DNA of 62,350 nt from Desulfomicrobium escambiense DSM 10707. GTDB taxonomy: Bacteria > Desulfobacterota > Desulfovibrionia > Desulfovibrionales > Desulfomicrobiaceae. Shown here in pieces: positions 54,231-61,915 of this stretch. The position numbers were made by a program, and so were the translations under genes. Location of the stretch: the NCBI RefSeq assembly GCF_000428825.1, contig NZ_KE386803.1:74542-136891 (forward strand), written 5' to 3'. Below the pieces are notes generated by a model. It was not told where the DNA came from, did not search any database, and was given only the letters and a program-made list of their open reading frames with translations. Every line of letters begins with the position of its first letter. Positions within the stretch are counted from its first letter, which is position 1.

Positions 54231-55532
54231 ATGCGCAGAGACATCGAACATGTTGGCTGGGGAAAGCTGACCTACGAGATCAGGGCCATCGTGGCCGTGG
54301 CCCAGGACCTTCGCAACCTGGGTCTTCAGATCACCTGGGAGAACATCGGCGACCCCATCGAGAAGGGCGAGCAGGTGCCGGGCTGGATTAAGGAAATCAT
54401 CGCCGACCTGGTCATGAACGACAAGACCTACGGCTACTGCGCCACCCAGGGCGTCCTGGAGACGCGTGAGTTCGTGGCGCAACTCGTCAACCAGCGCGGC
54501 AGCTACCAGGTTACGGCCGACGACATCATCTTCTTCAACGGCCTGGGCGACGCCGTGGCAAAGATCTTCGGCTTCCTGAAGCGCGAGGCCCGCGTCATCG
54601 GGCCCTCCCCGGCCTACTCGACGCACTCCTCGGCCGAGGCCGCCCATTCGGGCTATGAGCACCTGACCTACGAGCTCGACCCGAACAACGGCTGGATGCC
54701 CGACCTCGTCGACCTGGAGAACAAGGTCCGCTACAACGACTCCATCGCCGGCATCCTGTTCATCAATCCCGACAACCCCACGGGCGCGGTCTACCCCTGC
54801 GAGCTCATCGAGAAAATCGTGGACATCGCCCGGCGCTACAACATCTTCATCCTGGCCGACGAGATCTACGCCAACATCGTCTACAGCGGCCACCCGACCT
54901 GCAGCCTGTCCGAGGTCATCGGCGAGGTGCCGGGCATGGCCCTGCGCGGCATCTCCAAGGAATACCCCTGGCCCGGGGCGCGCTGCGGCTGGATCGAGGT
55001 CTACAACAAGGACAAGAACCCGGATTTCAAAGCCTACATCAAGAGCCTCTTAAACGCCAAGATGCTCGAGGTCTGCTCCACGAGCCTGCCCCAGCTGTCC
55101 ATCCCCCCGGTCATGGGCGACCCGCGTTACGCCGCACATCTCGACGCCCGGCGCAGGATGTTCGAGCACCGCGCCCAGGAGGCCTGGGAGGCCTTTCAGG
55201 GCGTGAAGGGCGTCAAGGTCATCAAGCCCCAGGGCGCGTTCTACATGTCCGTCATGTTCGAGGACGGGGCCCTGAATCCGGACCAGACCCTGGAGATTGA
55301 GAACCCCAAGGTGCGCGAGTACATTGAGGAGATCGTCAAGGGCGTGCAGGTGGACAAGCGCTTCGTCTACTACCTCCTGGGCGCAACGGGCATCTGCGTG
55401 GTCCCGTTGACGGGCTTCTGCTGCAACCGTAAGGGCTTCCGCGTCACGCTCCTGGAAACCGACGACGCCAAGCGGCAGCGCACCTGGCGCACCATCGTCG
55501 ACGCCATCACCCGGTACTTGGCCTCGGCCTGA
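54231..55532 (+). CDS. PLP-dependent class I/II aminotransferase
   Basis: This 433-residue fold type I aminotransferase has FINPDNPTGAVYP, then ILADEIYANIVYSG and the PLP lysine in ISKEYPWPGARCGW. The family's R near the C-terminus is in RKGFRVTLL. It resembles alanine/aspartate-type aminotransferases; the exact amino acid pair cannot be set from sequence. The ATG lies after a C+T-rich stretch without a strong ribosome site. The Nudix gene starts 4 nt after its stop. Confidence 0.88.
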   Translation: MRRDIEHVGWGKLTYEIRAIVAVAQDLRNLGLQITWENIGDPIEKGEQVPGWIKEIIADLVMNDKTYGYCATQGVLETREFVAQLVNQRGSYQVTADDIIFFNGLGDAVAKIFGFLKREARVIGPSPAYSTHSSAEAAHSGYEHLTYELDPNNGWMPDLVDLENKVRYNDSIAGILFINPDNPTGAVYPCELIEKIVDIARRYNIFILADEIYANIVYSGHPTCSLSEVIGEVPGMALRGISKEYPWPGARCGWIEVYNKDKNPDFKAYIKSLLNAKMLEVCSTSLPQLSIPPVMGDPRYAAHLDARRRMFEHRAQEAWEAFQGVKGVKVIKPQGAFYMSVMFEDGALNPDQTLEIENPKVREYIEEIVKGVQVDKRFVYYLLGATGICVVPLTGFCCNRKGFRVTLLETDDAKRQRTWRTIVDAITRYLASA

Positions 55533-55536
55533 TCCC

Positions 55537-56166
55537 ATGGTCGACGACCCCACGCCGCGCTGGCTGGAATGGGCCCGGGAGATCCAGGCCCTTTCCCAGA
55601 CCGGCCAGGCCTTCACCAAGAGCCATTACGACCGGCTGAGCTTTGGGCGTCTGGAAATGATCGCGGCCGAGATCGTGGCCGAACACTCCTCGCTCGAAGC
55701 CGCCGAGGCGGCCCGCGTCTTTTCCCTGGAGCCGGGTTACGCCACGCCGAAGGTTGACGTGCGCGCCGCGGTGGTTCAGGACGGGCGCATCCTCCTGGTG
55801 CGGGAGACGGCCGACGGCAAGTGGGCCATGCCCGGCGGCTGGGCCGACGTGGGCGACCGTCCGTCCGAGACGGCCGAGCGCGAGACCAGGGAGGAGAGCG
55901 GCTTCGAGGTCCGCGCGAAGAAGCTCGTCGGAGCCTTCGACGCCAACCGCGGGGCCAAGGCCAGTATGTTCTTCCATGCAGTGAAGCTGGTGTTCCTCTG
56001 CGACCTCCTTGGCGGGGACGCGCGGCCCAGCATGGAAACGCTGGAGGTCGGCTTCTTCGATTTCACCGATCTGCCGCCCCTGTCTGAACATCGCACCAAC
56101 CGGCGGCACATCGATGAAGTCCGAGCCCATCTGCGCGATCCGTTGCGGCCGGCCGCTTTCGACTGA
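55537..56166 (+). CDS. Nudix hydrolase with an N-terminal helical domain
   Basis: This 209-residue protein has about 65 N-terminal helical residues ([20 protein letters not shown]). A Nudix domain follows, whose box reads [24 protein letters not shown]. It matches Gx5Ex7REUxEExGU except that the first E is D. These NUDIX_4-linked enzymes often act on ADP-ribose or other nucleoside diphosphate derivatives; the substrate here is unknown. It is co-directional with and 4 nt after the aminotransferase gene. Confidence 0.88.
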   Translation: MVDDPTPRWLEWAREIQALSQTGQAFTKSHYDRLSFGRLEMIAAEIVAEHSSLEAAEAARVFSLEPGYATPKVDVRAAVVQDGRILLVRETADGKWAMPGGWADVGDRPSETAERETREESGFEVRAKKLVGAFDANRGAKASMFFHAVKLVFLCDLLGGDARPSMETLEVGFFDFTDLPPLSEHRTNRRHIDEVRAHLRDPLRPAAFD

Positions 56167-56187
56167 CATTCAAATAAAGTTCACAAG

Positions 56188-57006
56188 ATGTACGATCCAG
56201 ACTGCACCCTGCCCATCGGGGTTTTCGATTCCGGCATAGGCGGCCTCACGGTTCTGAAGGCCCTGACCGAGGCCCTGCCGCGGGAAAGCTTCGTCTATCT
56301 CGGCGACACGGCGCGCCTGCCCTACGGCACCAAGAGCGCCAAGTCCGTGACCCGTTACTGCCTTCAGACCACGAGCCTTCTGAAGGAGCGCGGCATCAAG
56401 CTTTTGGTCGTGGCCTGCAACACGGCCACGGCCGTGTCCCTGGAAGCCCTGCAGGAGGCCTATCCGGGGCTGCCCGTGGTCGGCGTCATCCGCCCGGGGG
56501 CCGAAGCCGCGTGCCGGCAGAGCGAGAGCGGGCGCATCGGCGTCATCGCCACCGAGAGCACGGTCAATGGCGGCAGCTACGAGCGCGAGATTCTGCGCCT
56601 CCGCCCCGAAGCGAAGGTCTTCTCCAGGCCGTGCCCCCTCTTCGTGCCCCTGGCTGAGGAGGGCTGGTGCGATGGCGAGATCGCCGAACTGACCGCCCGG
56701 CGTTATCTCGGCTCCATGGTCGAGGAGACGGGCATCGACACCCTGGTCCTCGGCTGCACGCATTTTCCGGTCCTGGCTGACGCCATCGGCAAGGTCGTCG
56801 GGCCGGGCGTGGCTCTGGTGGATTCGGCCCGCACCACGGCCGAGTTCGTGCAGGACATGCTGGAACGGCGCGACATCTGCTCCACGACCACGGAGCGCCG
56901 CCTGACCTTCCTGGCCACGGACGGGGCCGAACGCTTCGCGCGGGTCGGCGGGTATTTCATGCACCACGCCCTGAGTCCGGACGACGTGGAGATCGTGGAC
57001 CTCTGA
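56188..57006 (+). CDS. murI: Glutamate racemase
   Basis: This 272-residue enzyme has GVFDSGIGGLTVLKAL at the N-terminus (the first catalytic aspartate region), the catalytic Cys in VVACNTATAVS and the second Cys in VLGCTHFPVL. YLGDTARLPYGTKS is also conserved. It interconverts L- and D-glutamate for peptidoglycan synthesis. The start lies 21 nt after the Nudix stop. The final base of its stop is shared with the next start (TGATG). Confidence 0.95.
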   Translation: MYDPDCTLPIGVFDSGIGGLTVLKALTEALPRESFVYLGDTARLPYGTKSAKSVTRYCLQTTSLLKERGIKLLVVACNTATAVSLEALQEAYPGLPVVGVIRPGAEAACRQSESGRIGVIATESTVNGGSYEREILRLRPEAKVFSRPCPLFVPLAEEGWCDGEIAELTARRYLGSMVEETGIDTLVLGCTHFPVLADAIGKVVGPGVALVDSARTTAEFVQDMLERRDICSTTTERRLTFLATDGAERFARVGGYFMHHALSPDDVEIVDL

Positions 57007-57467
57007 TGTCCGCGCTGCTGGCCGTGGACGCGGGCGTGCGCACTGGTCTCGCCCTGCTGGACCGGGACGGCCGGCTCGTGTGGTGCCGTTCCCACAACCT
57101 GGGCACCACGGCCCGCCTGAAAAAAGCGGCCGCCAGGGTGCTTTATGAGTTGCCCGCGCTGGAGTATCTGGTAGTGGAGGGTGGCGGGCAGACGGCGGGC
57201 ATATGGGAGCGCGCCGCGGCCAGGCGGGGCCTGCCTTGCATGGTCATCCAGGCCCAGGACTGGCGGACGGATTTTCTTCTTCCCCGGCAGATGGTCAGTG
57301 GAAGTGCGGCCAAGGCCGCGGCTTGCGCCCTGGTGACCGCGATTCTGCACCGGGAAGGCTGGTCGTCGCCGACCACGCCCGGCCATGACGCGGCCGAGGC
57401 CGCTCTTATCGGGCTGTGGGCCGCCGTGCGCCTCGGCTGGCGGGCCATGCCCATGCTCAATTCGTGA
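57006..57467 (+). CDS. RuvC/YqgF-like RNase H-fold protein of unknown function
   Basis: This 153-residue protein begins ALLAVDAGVRTGLALLDRDG, a RuvC/YqgF-type first strand with Asp8. A second acidic residue is in YLVVEGGG (Glu58), and the C-terminal helix motif GHDAAEAALIG (Asp128/Glu131) completes a possible metal-binding triad. This fits a nuclease of the RNase H superfamily, but it is not RuvC or YqgF itself. The ATG overlaps the murI stop by one base. Function unknown. Confidence 0.68.
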   Translation: MSALLAVDAGVRTGLALLDRDGRLVWCRSHNLGTTARLKKAAARVLYELPALEYLVVEGGGQTAGIWERAAARRGLPCMVIQAQDWRTDFLLPRQMVSGSAAKAAACALVTAILHREGWSSPTTPGHDAAEAALIGLWAAVRLGWRAMPMLNS

Positions 57468-57478
57468 AGGCAGGACAC

Positions 57479-58327
57479 ATGGAATCTCTCAGCTTCGACC
57501 TCCCGGGGATCAGTCCCGTCGGCCTGGACCTCATCGCCATGCTCAACTCGACGCAGACCACGGTCAAGCAGATCGCGGCCCAGGCCAAGCTCGACCCGGT
57601 CATCTTCGGCAACATCATCGCCTGCGCCAACTCGCCCCTTTTCCACGAGGTCAACAACACCACGGACATCCTGACGTCCCTGGTCCGCCTCGGCCAGAGG
57701 GAGATCAAGCGCATCGTGTACCAGGTCGTGCTCCGGTCCGCCTTCTTCCACGAGTCCACGGAGATCAACGCCATCCTGCGGCGCGTCTGGCAGCAGAGCC
57801 TCACGGCCAACGTCTTCATGCAGAAGTTCGTCTCGGCGGTGCCCGAGGCCTACGTGCTGGAAAGCGAAGGGCACGACCATCTCGAATGCCTGGGCCTGAT
57901 CCACAACATCGGATACGTGGTGCTGCTGGTCAATTACCAGGATCGGTTCCTCGAGTTTTTCACCGCCAGCGCGAACCTGCCCCTGCCCGAGTTTTTCGCC
58001 AGGGAGCGCAGCTGGTTCGGCGGGCACGACCATTTTTCCGCGGGGGCCGAGGTCCTTGCGGCCTGGAACTTTCCGGTCTCCATCCGGGAGATCGTCGGGC
58101 AGTACGCCCTGCACAGCCGGGATTTCCGCGGTGCGTATCCGGCCCTGCACAATCTGTTGCGCCTCTCCAGGCATGTCATCATGATGACCGAGTGCAACTT
58201 CCACCCGCGCAAGCCTGCCGACTTCTGGCTTGAAGGGACGGAGATCCCTTCGGCCGAGGTGGATTACGACCAGATCATCGGCGACGTGCGCGAAACGGTC
58301 CGCAGCATCGAGGGGGTCTTCGCATGA
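57479..58327 (+). CDS. HDOD-domain signalling protein
   Basis: This 282-residue protein is one HDOD domain. It begins with a short N-terminal stretch and the helical part LDPVIFGNIIACANSPLFHE, then TSLVRLGQREIKRIVYQ. The HD position reads GLIHNIGYVVLL, where Asn replaces Asp, so no phosphohydrolase activity is expected. The ATG lies after GGACAC. Its stop overlaps the start of the small dual-CXXC gene (ATGA), linking the two. Confidence 0.87.
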   Translation: MESLSFDLPGISPVGLDLIAMLNSTQTTVKQIAAQAKLDPVIFGNIIACANSPLFHEVNNTTDILTSLVRLGQREIKRIVYQVVLRSAFFHESTEINAILRRVWQQSLTANVFMQKFVSAVPEAYVLESEGHDHLECLGLIHNIGYVVLLVNYQDRFLEFFTASANLPLPEFFARERSWFGGHDHFSAGAEVLAAWNFPVSIREIVGQYALHSRDFRGAYPALHNLLRLSRHVIMMTECNFHPRKPADFWLEGTEIPSAEVDYDQIIGDVRETVRSIEGVFA

Positions 58328-58524
58328 TGCTCGACCGCAGGGAGTTTCCGACTCGCCTGCGCTGCAGGAAGTGCCGGGCCATGCTGCAGGTCCGCCGGCA
58401 TTGACGCGGTGTGGAGCTGCGCTGCAGGTCGTGCGGCGCCGTTTACGGGCTTCAGGAGTACAGCGCGAACCTCGACGACCTGCTGGAGGAGTTTCTGGCC
58501 AACGTCCCCTGCGACAGGGTCTAG
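58324..58524 (+). CDS. Small dual-CXXC protein with an in-frame TGA (probable selenoprotein)
   Basis: The reading frame has 66 codons. It begins MMLDRREFPTRLRCRKC, reaches TGA at codon 27 (58402-58404) and continues RGVELRCRSCGAVYG to TAG at 58522. Two matching CxxC pairs (C14/C17 and C34/C37) flank the TGA, and G/C dominates third positions on both sides, so the downstream half looks coding. A hairpin with loop AGGTCGT lies 14 nt after the TGA; E. coli fdhF has loop AGGUCU. Selenocysteine insertion is the best explanation. From memory, dual-CXXC small (seleno)proteins are annotated in Desulfovibrio relatives. A plain nonsense mutation is the alternative. GAGGGGG precedes the ATG, and it overlaps the HDOD stop. 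Confidence 0.8.
58419..58439 (+). promoter_or_regulatory. Bacterial SECIS-like hairpin
   Basis: GCGCTGC (58419-58425) pairs with GCGGCGC (58433-58439), seven pairs with one U-G wobble, around the loop AGGTCGT. The E. coli fdhF SECIS has the apical sequence GCAGGUCUGC; here it is GCAGGUCGUGC. The loop GGU lies 22 nt after the UGA, within the distance tolerated by SelB. It is inside the coding sequence, as bacterial SECIS elements are. Confidence 0.75.
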
Positions 58525-58609
58525 GCCCCGCGCCAGGCCTGCGCAGTGCGGTGCCTCGCCTTTGCCTTTCCGACACCATGAGAATTGAGAACAGGATTTT
58601 TTGCGACCT

Positions 58610-59884
58610 ATGACTTCAGTCATCATTCCCCGATCAGAACACACCGTCTCGCGGCAGAATATCCATCCCGACGCCCTGAAGGTCATGTACCGCCTGGTGC
58701 GCAAGGGTTTCACCGCCTACCTTGTCGGCGGCAGCGTGCGCGACCTCATCCTCGGACGCACGCCCAAGGACTTCGACGTCAGCACCAACGCCACGCCGAG
58801 CCAAATCAAGAAGATCTTCCAGAACTGCTTCCTCATCGGCCGCAGGTTCCGCCTGGCGCACATCCGCTTCGACGACCAGATCATCGAGACCTCGACCTTC
58901 CGGCGCTGTCCCGACCAGGACGAGGAGAACGGCGGCGACGATCTCTACCAGTTCCGCGACAACTGCTACGGCACGCCCGAAGAGGACGCCCTGCGGCGCG
59001 ACTTCACCATCAACGGGCTCTTCTACGAGGTCGAGCGCTTCACCATCATCGATCACGTGGGCGGCCTCTCCGACATCCAGAACCGTCTCATCCGCTGTAT
59101 CGGCGACCCGAACATCCGCTTCCGCGAAGACCCGGTGCGCATGATCCGGGCCGTCCGCTTCGCCTCACGCCTGGATTTCCACATCGAGCCGGCCACCTAC
59201 AACGCTATCCTCCGGCACCACGAGGAGATTCTCAAGGCCTCGCCGCCGCGCATCTTCGAGGAACTGCAGAAGCTCTTCGCCTTCGCGGCCGGCGAAAAGG
59301 CCTTCCGCCTGCTCTACAAGACGGGGCTGCTGCATGTCCTGCTACCCGAGATCGCCGATTTTCTGGACCACGACCACGGTCAGGACTCGGTCCTGTGGAC
59401 GTGGCTCGAACACTTGGACGAGCGCATCCGGACCGTGGGCAAGGTCGAGCCGGTCCTGGTTTTCGCGGCCCTGTTTACGGCCCCGGTGCGCCACGTGGCC
59501 GAACGCTACGAGACGGCCGGGGAACGGGTGGTCTACAACGCCCTGCTGGCCGACCTGCTGCCGCCCATCTGCACGCGCATGAGCATGCCCAAGTGGATGT
59601 CGACGCGCATGATCCAGATCATGGCCAACCAGAGCCGTTTCGAGCCCGACAAGAAGAAGCGCTTCTCCAAGCGCGGCTTCGTGGCCCAGGACTGTTTCCC
59701 CGAAACCCTGGCCCTCTACCAATTGGGCCTGCTCGTGGCCGGCGAGGACCTCGGCCCGGCCGAGATATGGGGAAGCCTGCGCAGCGAGGTGGAGGCCGAG
59801 ACCCCGCAGTTCGTGCGCGGCGAGGTCAGAACCGAGCAGGGGAGGCCGCCCCGCAAGAGGCCGCCCCGCAGGCGACGGAGATGA
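58610..59884 (+). CDS. pcnB: Poly(A) polymerase / tRNA nucleotidyltransferase family protein PcnB
   Basis: This protein is about 424 residues. The nucleotidyltransferase signature is YLVGGSVRDLILGRTPKDFDVST (about 41-63), with the metal aspartates in DFD. RRDFTINGLFY and the RNA-binding segment RFREDPVRMIRAVRFASRL follow. A basic tail (RPPRKRPPRRRRR) ends it, as in PcnB. It adds poly(A) tails that promote RNA decay. The ATG at 58610 has only a weak AGGA upstream. The stop overlaps uvrC by ATGA. Confidence 0.88.
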   Translation: MTSVIIPRSEHTVSRQNIHPDALKVMYRLVRKGFTAYLVGGSVRDLILGRTPKDFDVSTNATPSQIKKIFQNCFLIGRRFRLAHIRFDDQIIETSTFRRCPDQDEENGGDDLYQFRDNCYGTPEEDALRRDFTINGLFYEVERFTIIDHVGGLSDIQNRLIRCIGDPNIRFREDPVRMIRAVRFASRLDFHIEPATYNAILRHHEEILKASPPRIFEELQKLFAFAAGEKAFRLLYKTGLLHVLLPEIADFLDHDHGQDSVLWTWLEHLDERIRTVGKVEPVLVFAALFTAPVRHVAERYETAGERVVYNALLADLLPPICTRMSMPKWMSTRMIQIMANQSRFEPDKKKRFSKRGFVAQDCFPETLALYQLGLLVAGEDLGPAEIWGSLRSEVEAETPQFVRGEVRTEQGRPPRKRPPRRRRR

Positions 59885-61734
59885 TCTCCCGCGACGTCCT
59901 GACCACCTTCCCGACCTGCCCGGGCGTGTATCTGATGAAGAACGCCGCGGGCAGAATCGTTTACGTGGGCAAGGCCAAGCAACTGCGCAGGAGGCTTTCT
60001 TCCTATTTCCAGCCCGAACACCGGCTGCCGCCCAAGGTGCGGGTCATGATGCCCCGGGTCGAGGTCATCGACTTCCTGTGCACGGCCACGGAGAAGGAGG
60101 CGCTGCTTCTTGAGGCCAGCCTGATCAAGAAGCACCGGCCCAAGTACAATATCGTCCTGCGCGATGATAAGCAGTACGTTCTTTTCTGTCTGTCCCGTAA
60201 TCACCCATTCCCGGCCCTGCGCCTGACGCGCAAGGTTCTGCGCGACGGGTCCGTCTATTTCGGCCCCTTCACCTCGGCCCTGGCGGCCCGCGAGACGCGG
60301 CGCGTCATCGACCGACTCTTCCCCCTGCGCAAGTGCCGCGACACGGTCTTCGCCAATCGCACCCGGCCCTGCCTGCAGTACCACATCGGCCGCTGTCTGG
60401 GGCCGTGCTGCTTGCCCGTGTCCGAGGAGGACTACCGGCAGGTGGTGCGGCAGGTGGAGCTGTTTCTGTCCGGAAAGTCGGGCGAGCTTCTGGAAGGGCT
60501 GCGCGCCGAGATGCTGCGCCGCTCCGGCGCCCTGGACTTCGAGGGCGCGGCGCGCCTGCGCGACAGCATCCGCGCCGTGCAGGAAACGGTGGAGCGGCAG
60601 GCCGCGGTGCTGTCCGACGGGCGCGATCTCGATGTGCTGGGGATAGGCGGGGGAGAGCAGGGGGCGGCCCTGTCCGTGGTCTTCGTGCGTCAGGGGCGGA
60701 TCATCGACGGCCAGAATTTTTGGTTCGCGGGGGAGACGCTCGAGACCCCCGAGGACGGGGTCCGACTCGTGGAGTCCTTCCTGACGCAGTACTACACGGC
60801 CGAGCGCTTCATCCCGGCCCGCATCGTCACGGCCACGGGCGGGGTGGATCCGGCCCTGGAGGAACTCCTGGGCGACATGCGCGGCGGCAAGGTTCATGTG
60901 GCCAAGGCGAGGGGCGACCAGGAACGGCGGCTGGTGGACATCGCCACGGCCAACGCCGAGGCCCACGCCGCCGGGCGCAGGCGGGTCCAGGCCGGTCCGG
61001 CCGAACTGGCCCGCGCCCTGGGGCTCGACGGCGAGGTGGAGCGCATCGAGTGCGTGGACGCCTCGCACATCCAGGGCGAGGGCATGCGCGTGGGCATGGT
61101 CGTCTTCGTCGACGGCCGGGAGGAGAAGGAGTCCTACCGGCTTTACGGTTTTCCCGAACTCGAAGGTTCTGCCGACGACTATCTGGCCCTGGCGTCCTTT
61201 GTGGCCCGCCGCCAGGTCTCGGGCCCGCCCTGGCCCGACCTGCTGCTCGTGGACGGCGGAAAGGGCCAGCTGGCCGCCGTGGAGCGGGCCATGGCCGAGC
61301 ATGGGCTGGAGGGCGTCGCTCTGGCGTCCATCGCCAAGGGCGAGAGCCGCCGCGCAGGCGAGTTGGGCGACGCGATCTTCCGCCCCGGCCGCAAGAACCC
61401 CATGCCGTTCAAACCCGGCAGCCCGGAACTCCTGTTTCTGCAGCACGTGCGCGACACGGCGCACCGCTTCGTCATCTCCCGCCTGCGCCGCCACAAGCGC
61501 ACGGCCCAGCTGTCATCGGGTCTGGACGCGCTGCCAGGCGTCGGGCCCAAGACCTCCCGCCTCCTGTGGGAGCGCTTCGGCAGCCTGGAGGCCATGCTCG
61601 CCGCCAACGTCGAAGACCTCGCCACGATGCCCGGCTTCGGATCGCGCAGGGCCGCTGCACTGCACGACGCCCTGCGGGGGCTCGAAAACGCAGGCGGGCC
61701 CGAACCGCCGTCTGCGACGGCCTTTCTCCCGTAA
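59881..61734 (+). CDS. uvrC: Excinuclease ABC subunit UvrC
   Basis: This 617-residue protein has the GIY-YIG domain at the start (FPTCPGVYLMKNAAGRIVYVGKAKQL), then FGPFTSALAARET. A cysteine cluster lies in CLQYHIGRCLGPC, followed by a UvrB-binding region. The RNase H-like C-terminal nuclease is in VECVDASHIQGEGMR-like sequence with LLLVDGGKGQL. Tandem HhH motifs end it (LPGVGPKTSRLLWERFG). It makes both incisions in nucleotide-excision repair. The start overlaps pcnB by ATGA. Confidence 0.95.
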   Translation: MISRDVLTTFPTCPGVYLMKNAAGRIVYVGKAKQLRRRLSSYFQPEHRLPPKVRVMMPRVEVIDFLCTATEKEALLLEASLIKKHRPKYNIVLRDDKQYVLFCLSRNHPFPALRLTRKVLRDGSVYFGPFTSALAARETRRVIDRLFPLRKCRDTVFANRTRPCLQYHIGRCLGPCCLPVSEEDYRQVVRQVELFLSGKSGELLEGLRAEMLRRSGALDFEGAARLRDSIRAVQETVERQAAVLSDGRDLDVLGIGGGEQGAALSVVFVRQGRIIDGQNFWFAGETLETPEDGVRLVESFLTQYYTAERFIPARIVTATGGVDPALEELLGDMRGGKVHVAKARGDQERRLVDIATANAEAHAAGRRRVQAGPAELARALGLDGEVERIECVDASHIQGEGMRVGMVVFVDGREEKESYRLYGFPELEGSADDYLALASFVARRQVSGPPWPDLLLVDGGKGQLAAVERAMAEHGLEGVALASIAKGESRRAGELGDAIFRPGRKNPMPFKPGSPELLFLQHVRDTAHRFVISRLRRHKRTAQLSSGLDALPGVGPKTSRLLWERFGSLEAMLAANVEDLATMPGFGSRRAAALHDALRGLENAGGPEPPSATAFLP

Positions 61735-61835
61735 CGCAGCCGTTGCGGCTCCTTTCACGATTCGCCCGGAATGTGTTCGAAGTGTTGTTTTCGGATCGTA
61801 ACAGTCCAATTTTCCGAGAATAACTTCCTGCCCTG

Positions 61836-61866
61836 ATTGCATGAATTCAATGTTGTGGTATGCAAT
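61836..61866. promoter_or_regulatory. Inverted repeat upstream of the octaheme cytochrome gene
   Basis: ATTGCAT (61836-61842) and ATGCAAT (61860-61866) are perfect 7-bp arms separated by 17 nt. They lie 50-80 nt before the cytochrome start, in an AT-rich segment. This could be an operator for a dimeric regulator. I could not place -35 and -10 boxes reliably. Confidence 0.45.
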
Positions 61867-61915
61867 GGCAAACATGCATCCCTCATTCATCAATCTTCGA
61901 CCGCATGGAGGGTTT

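Noticed and set aside
58230-58613. Open frame of 127 codons across the HDOD stop and the dual-CXXC gene
   Set aside because: It runs in a different frame, has an arginine-rich shadow composition and no ribosome site. The CXXC gene with the in-frame TGA explains this stretch better.
61851-61870. Possible sigma-54 promoter before the octaheme cytochrome gene
   Set aside because: The GG and GC elements are 9 nt apart instead of 10, so the required spacing is not met.
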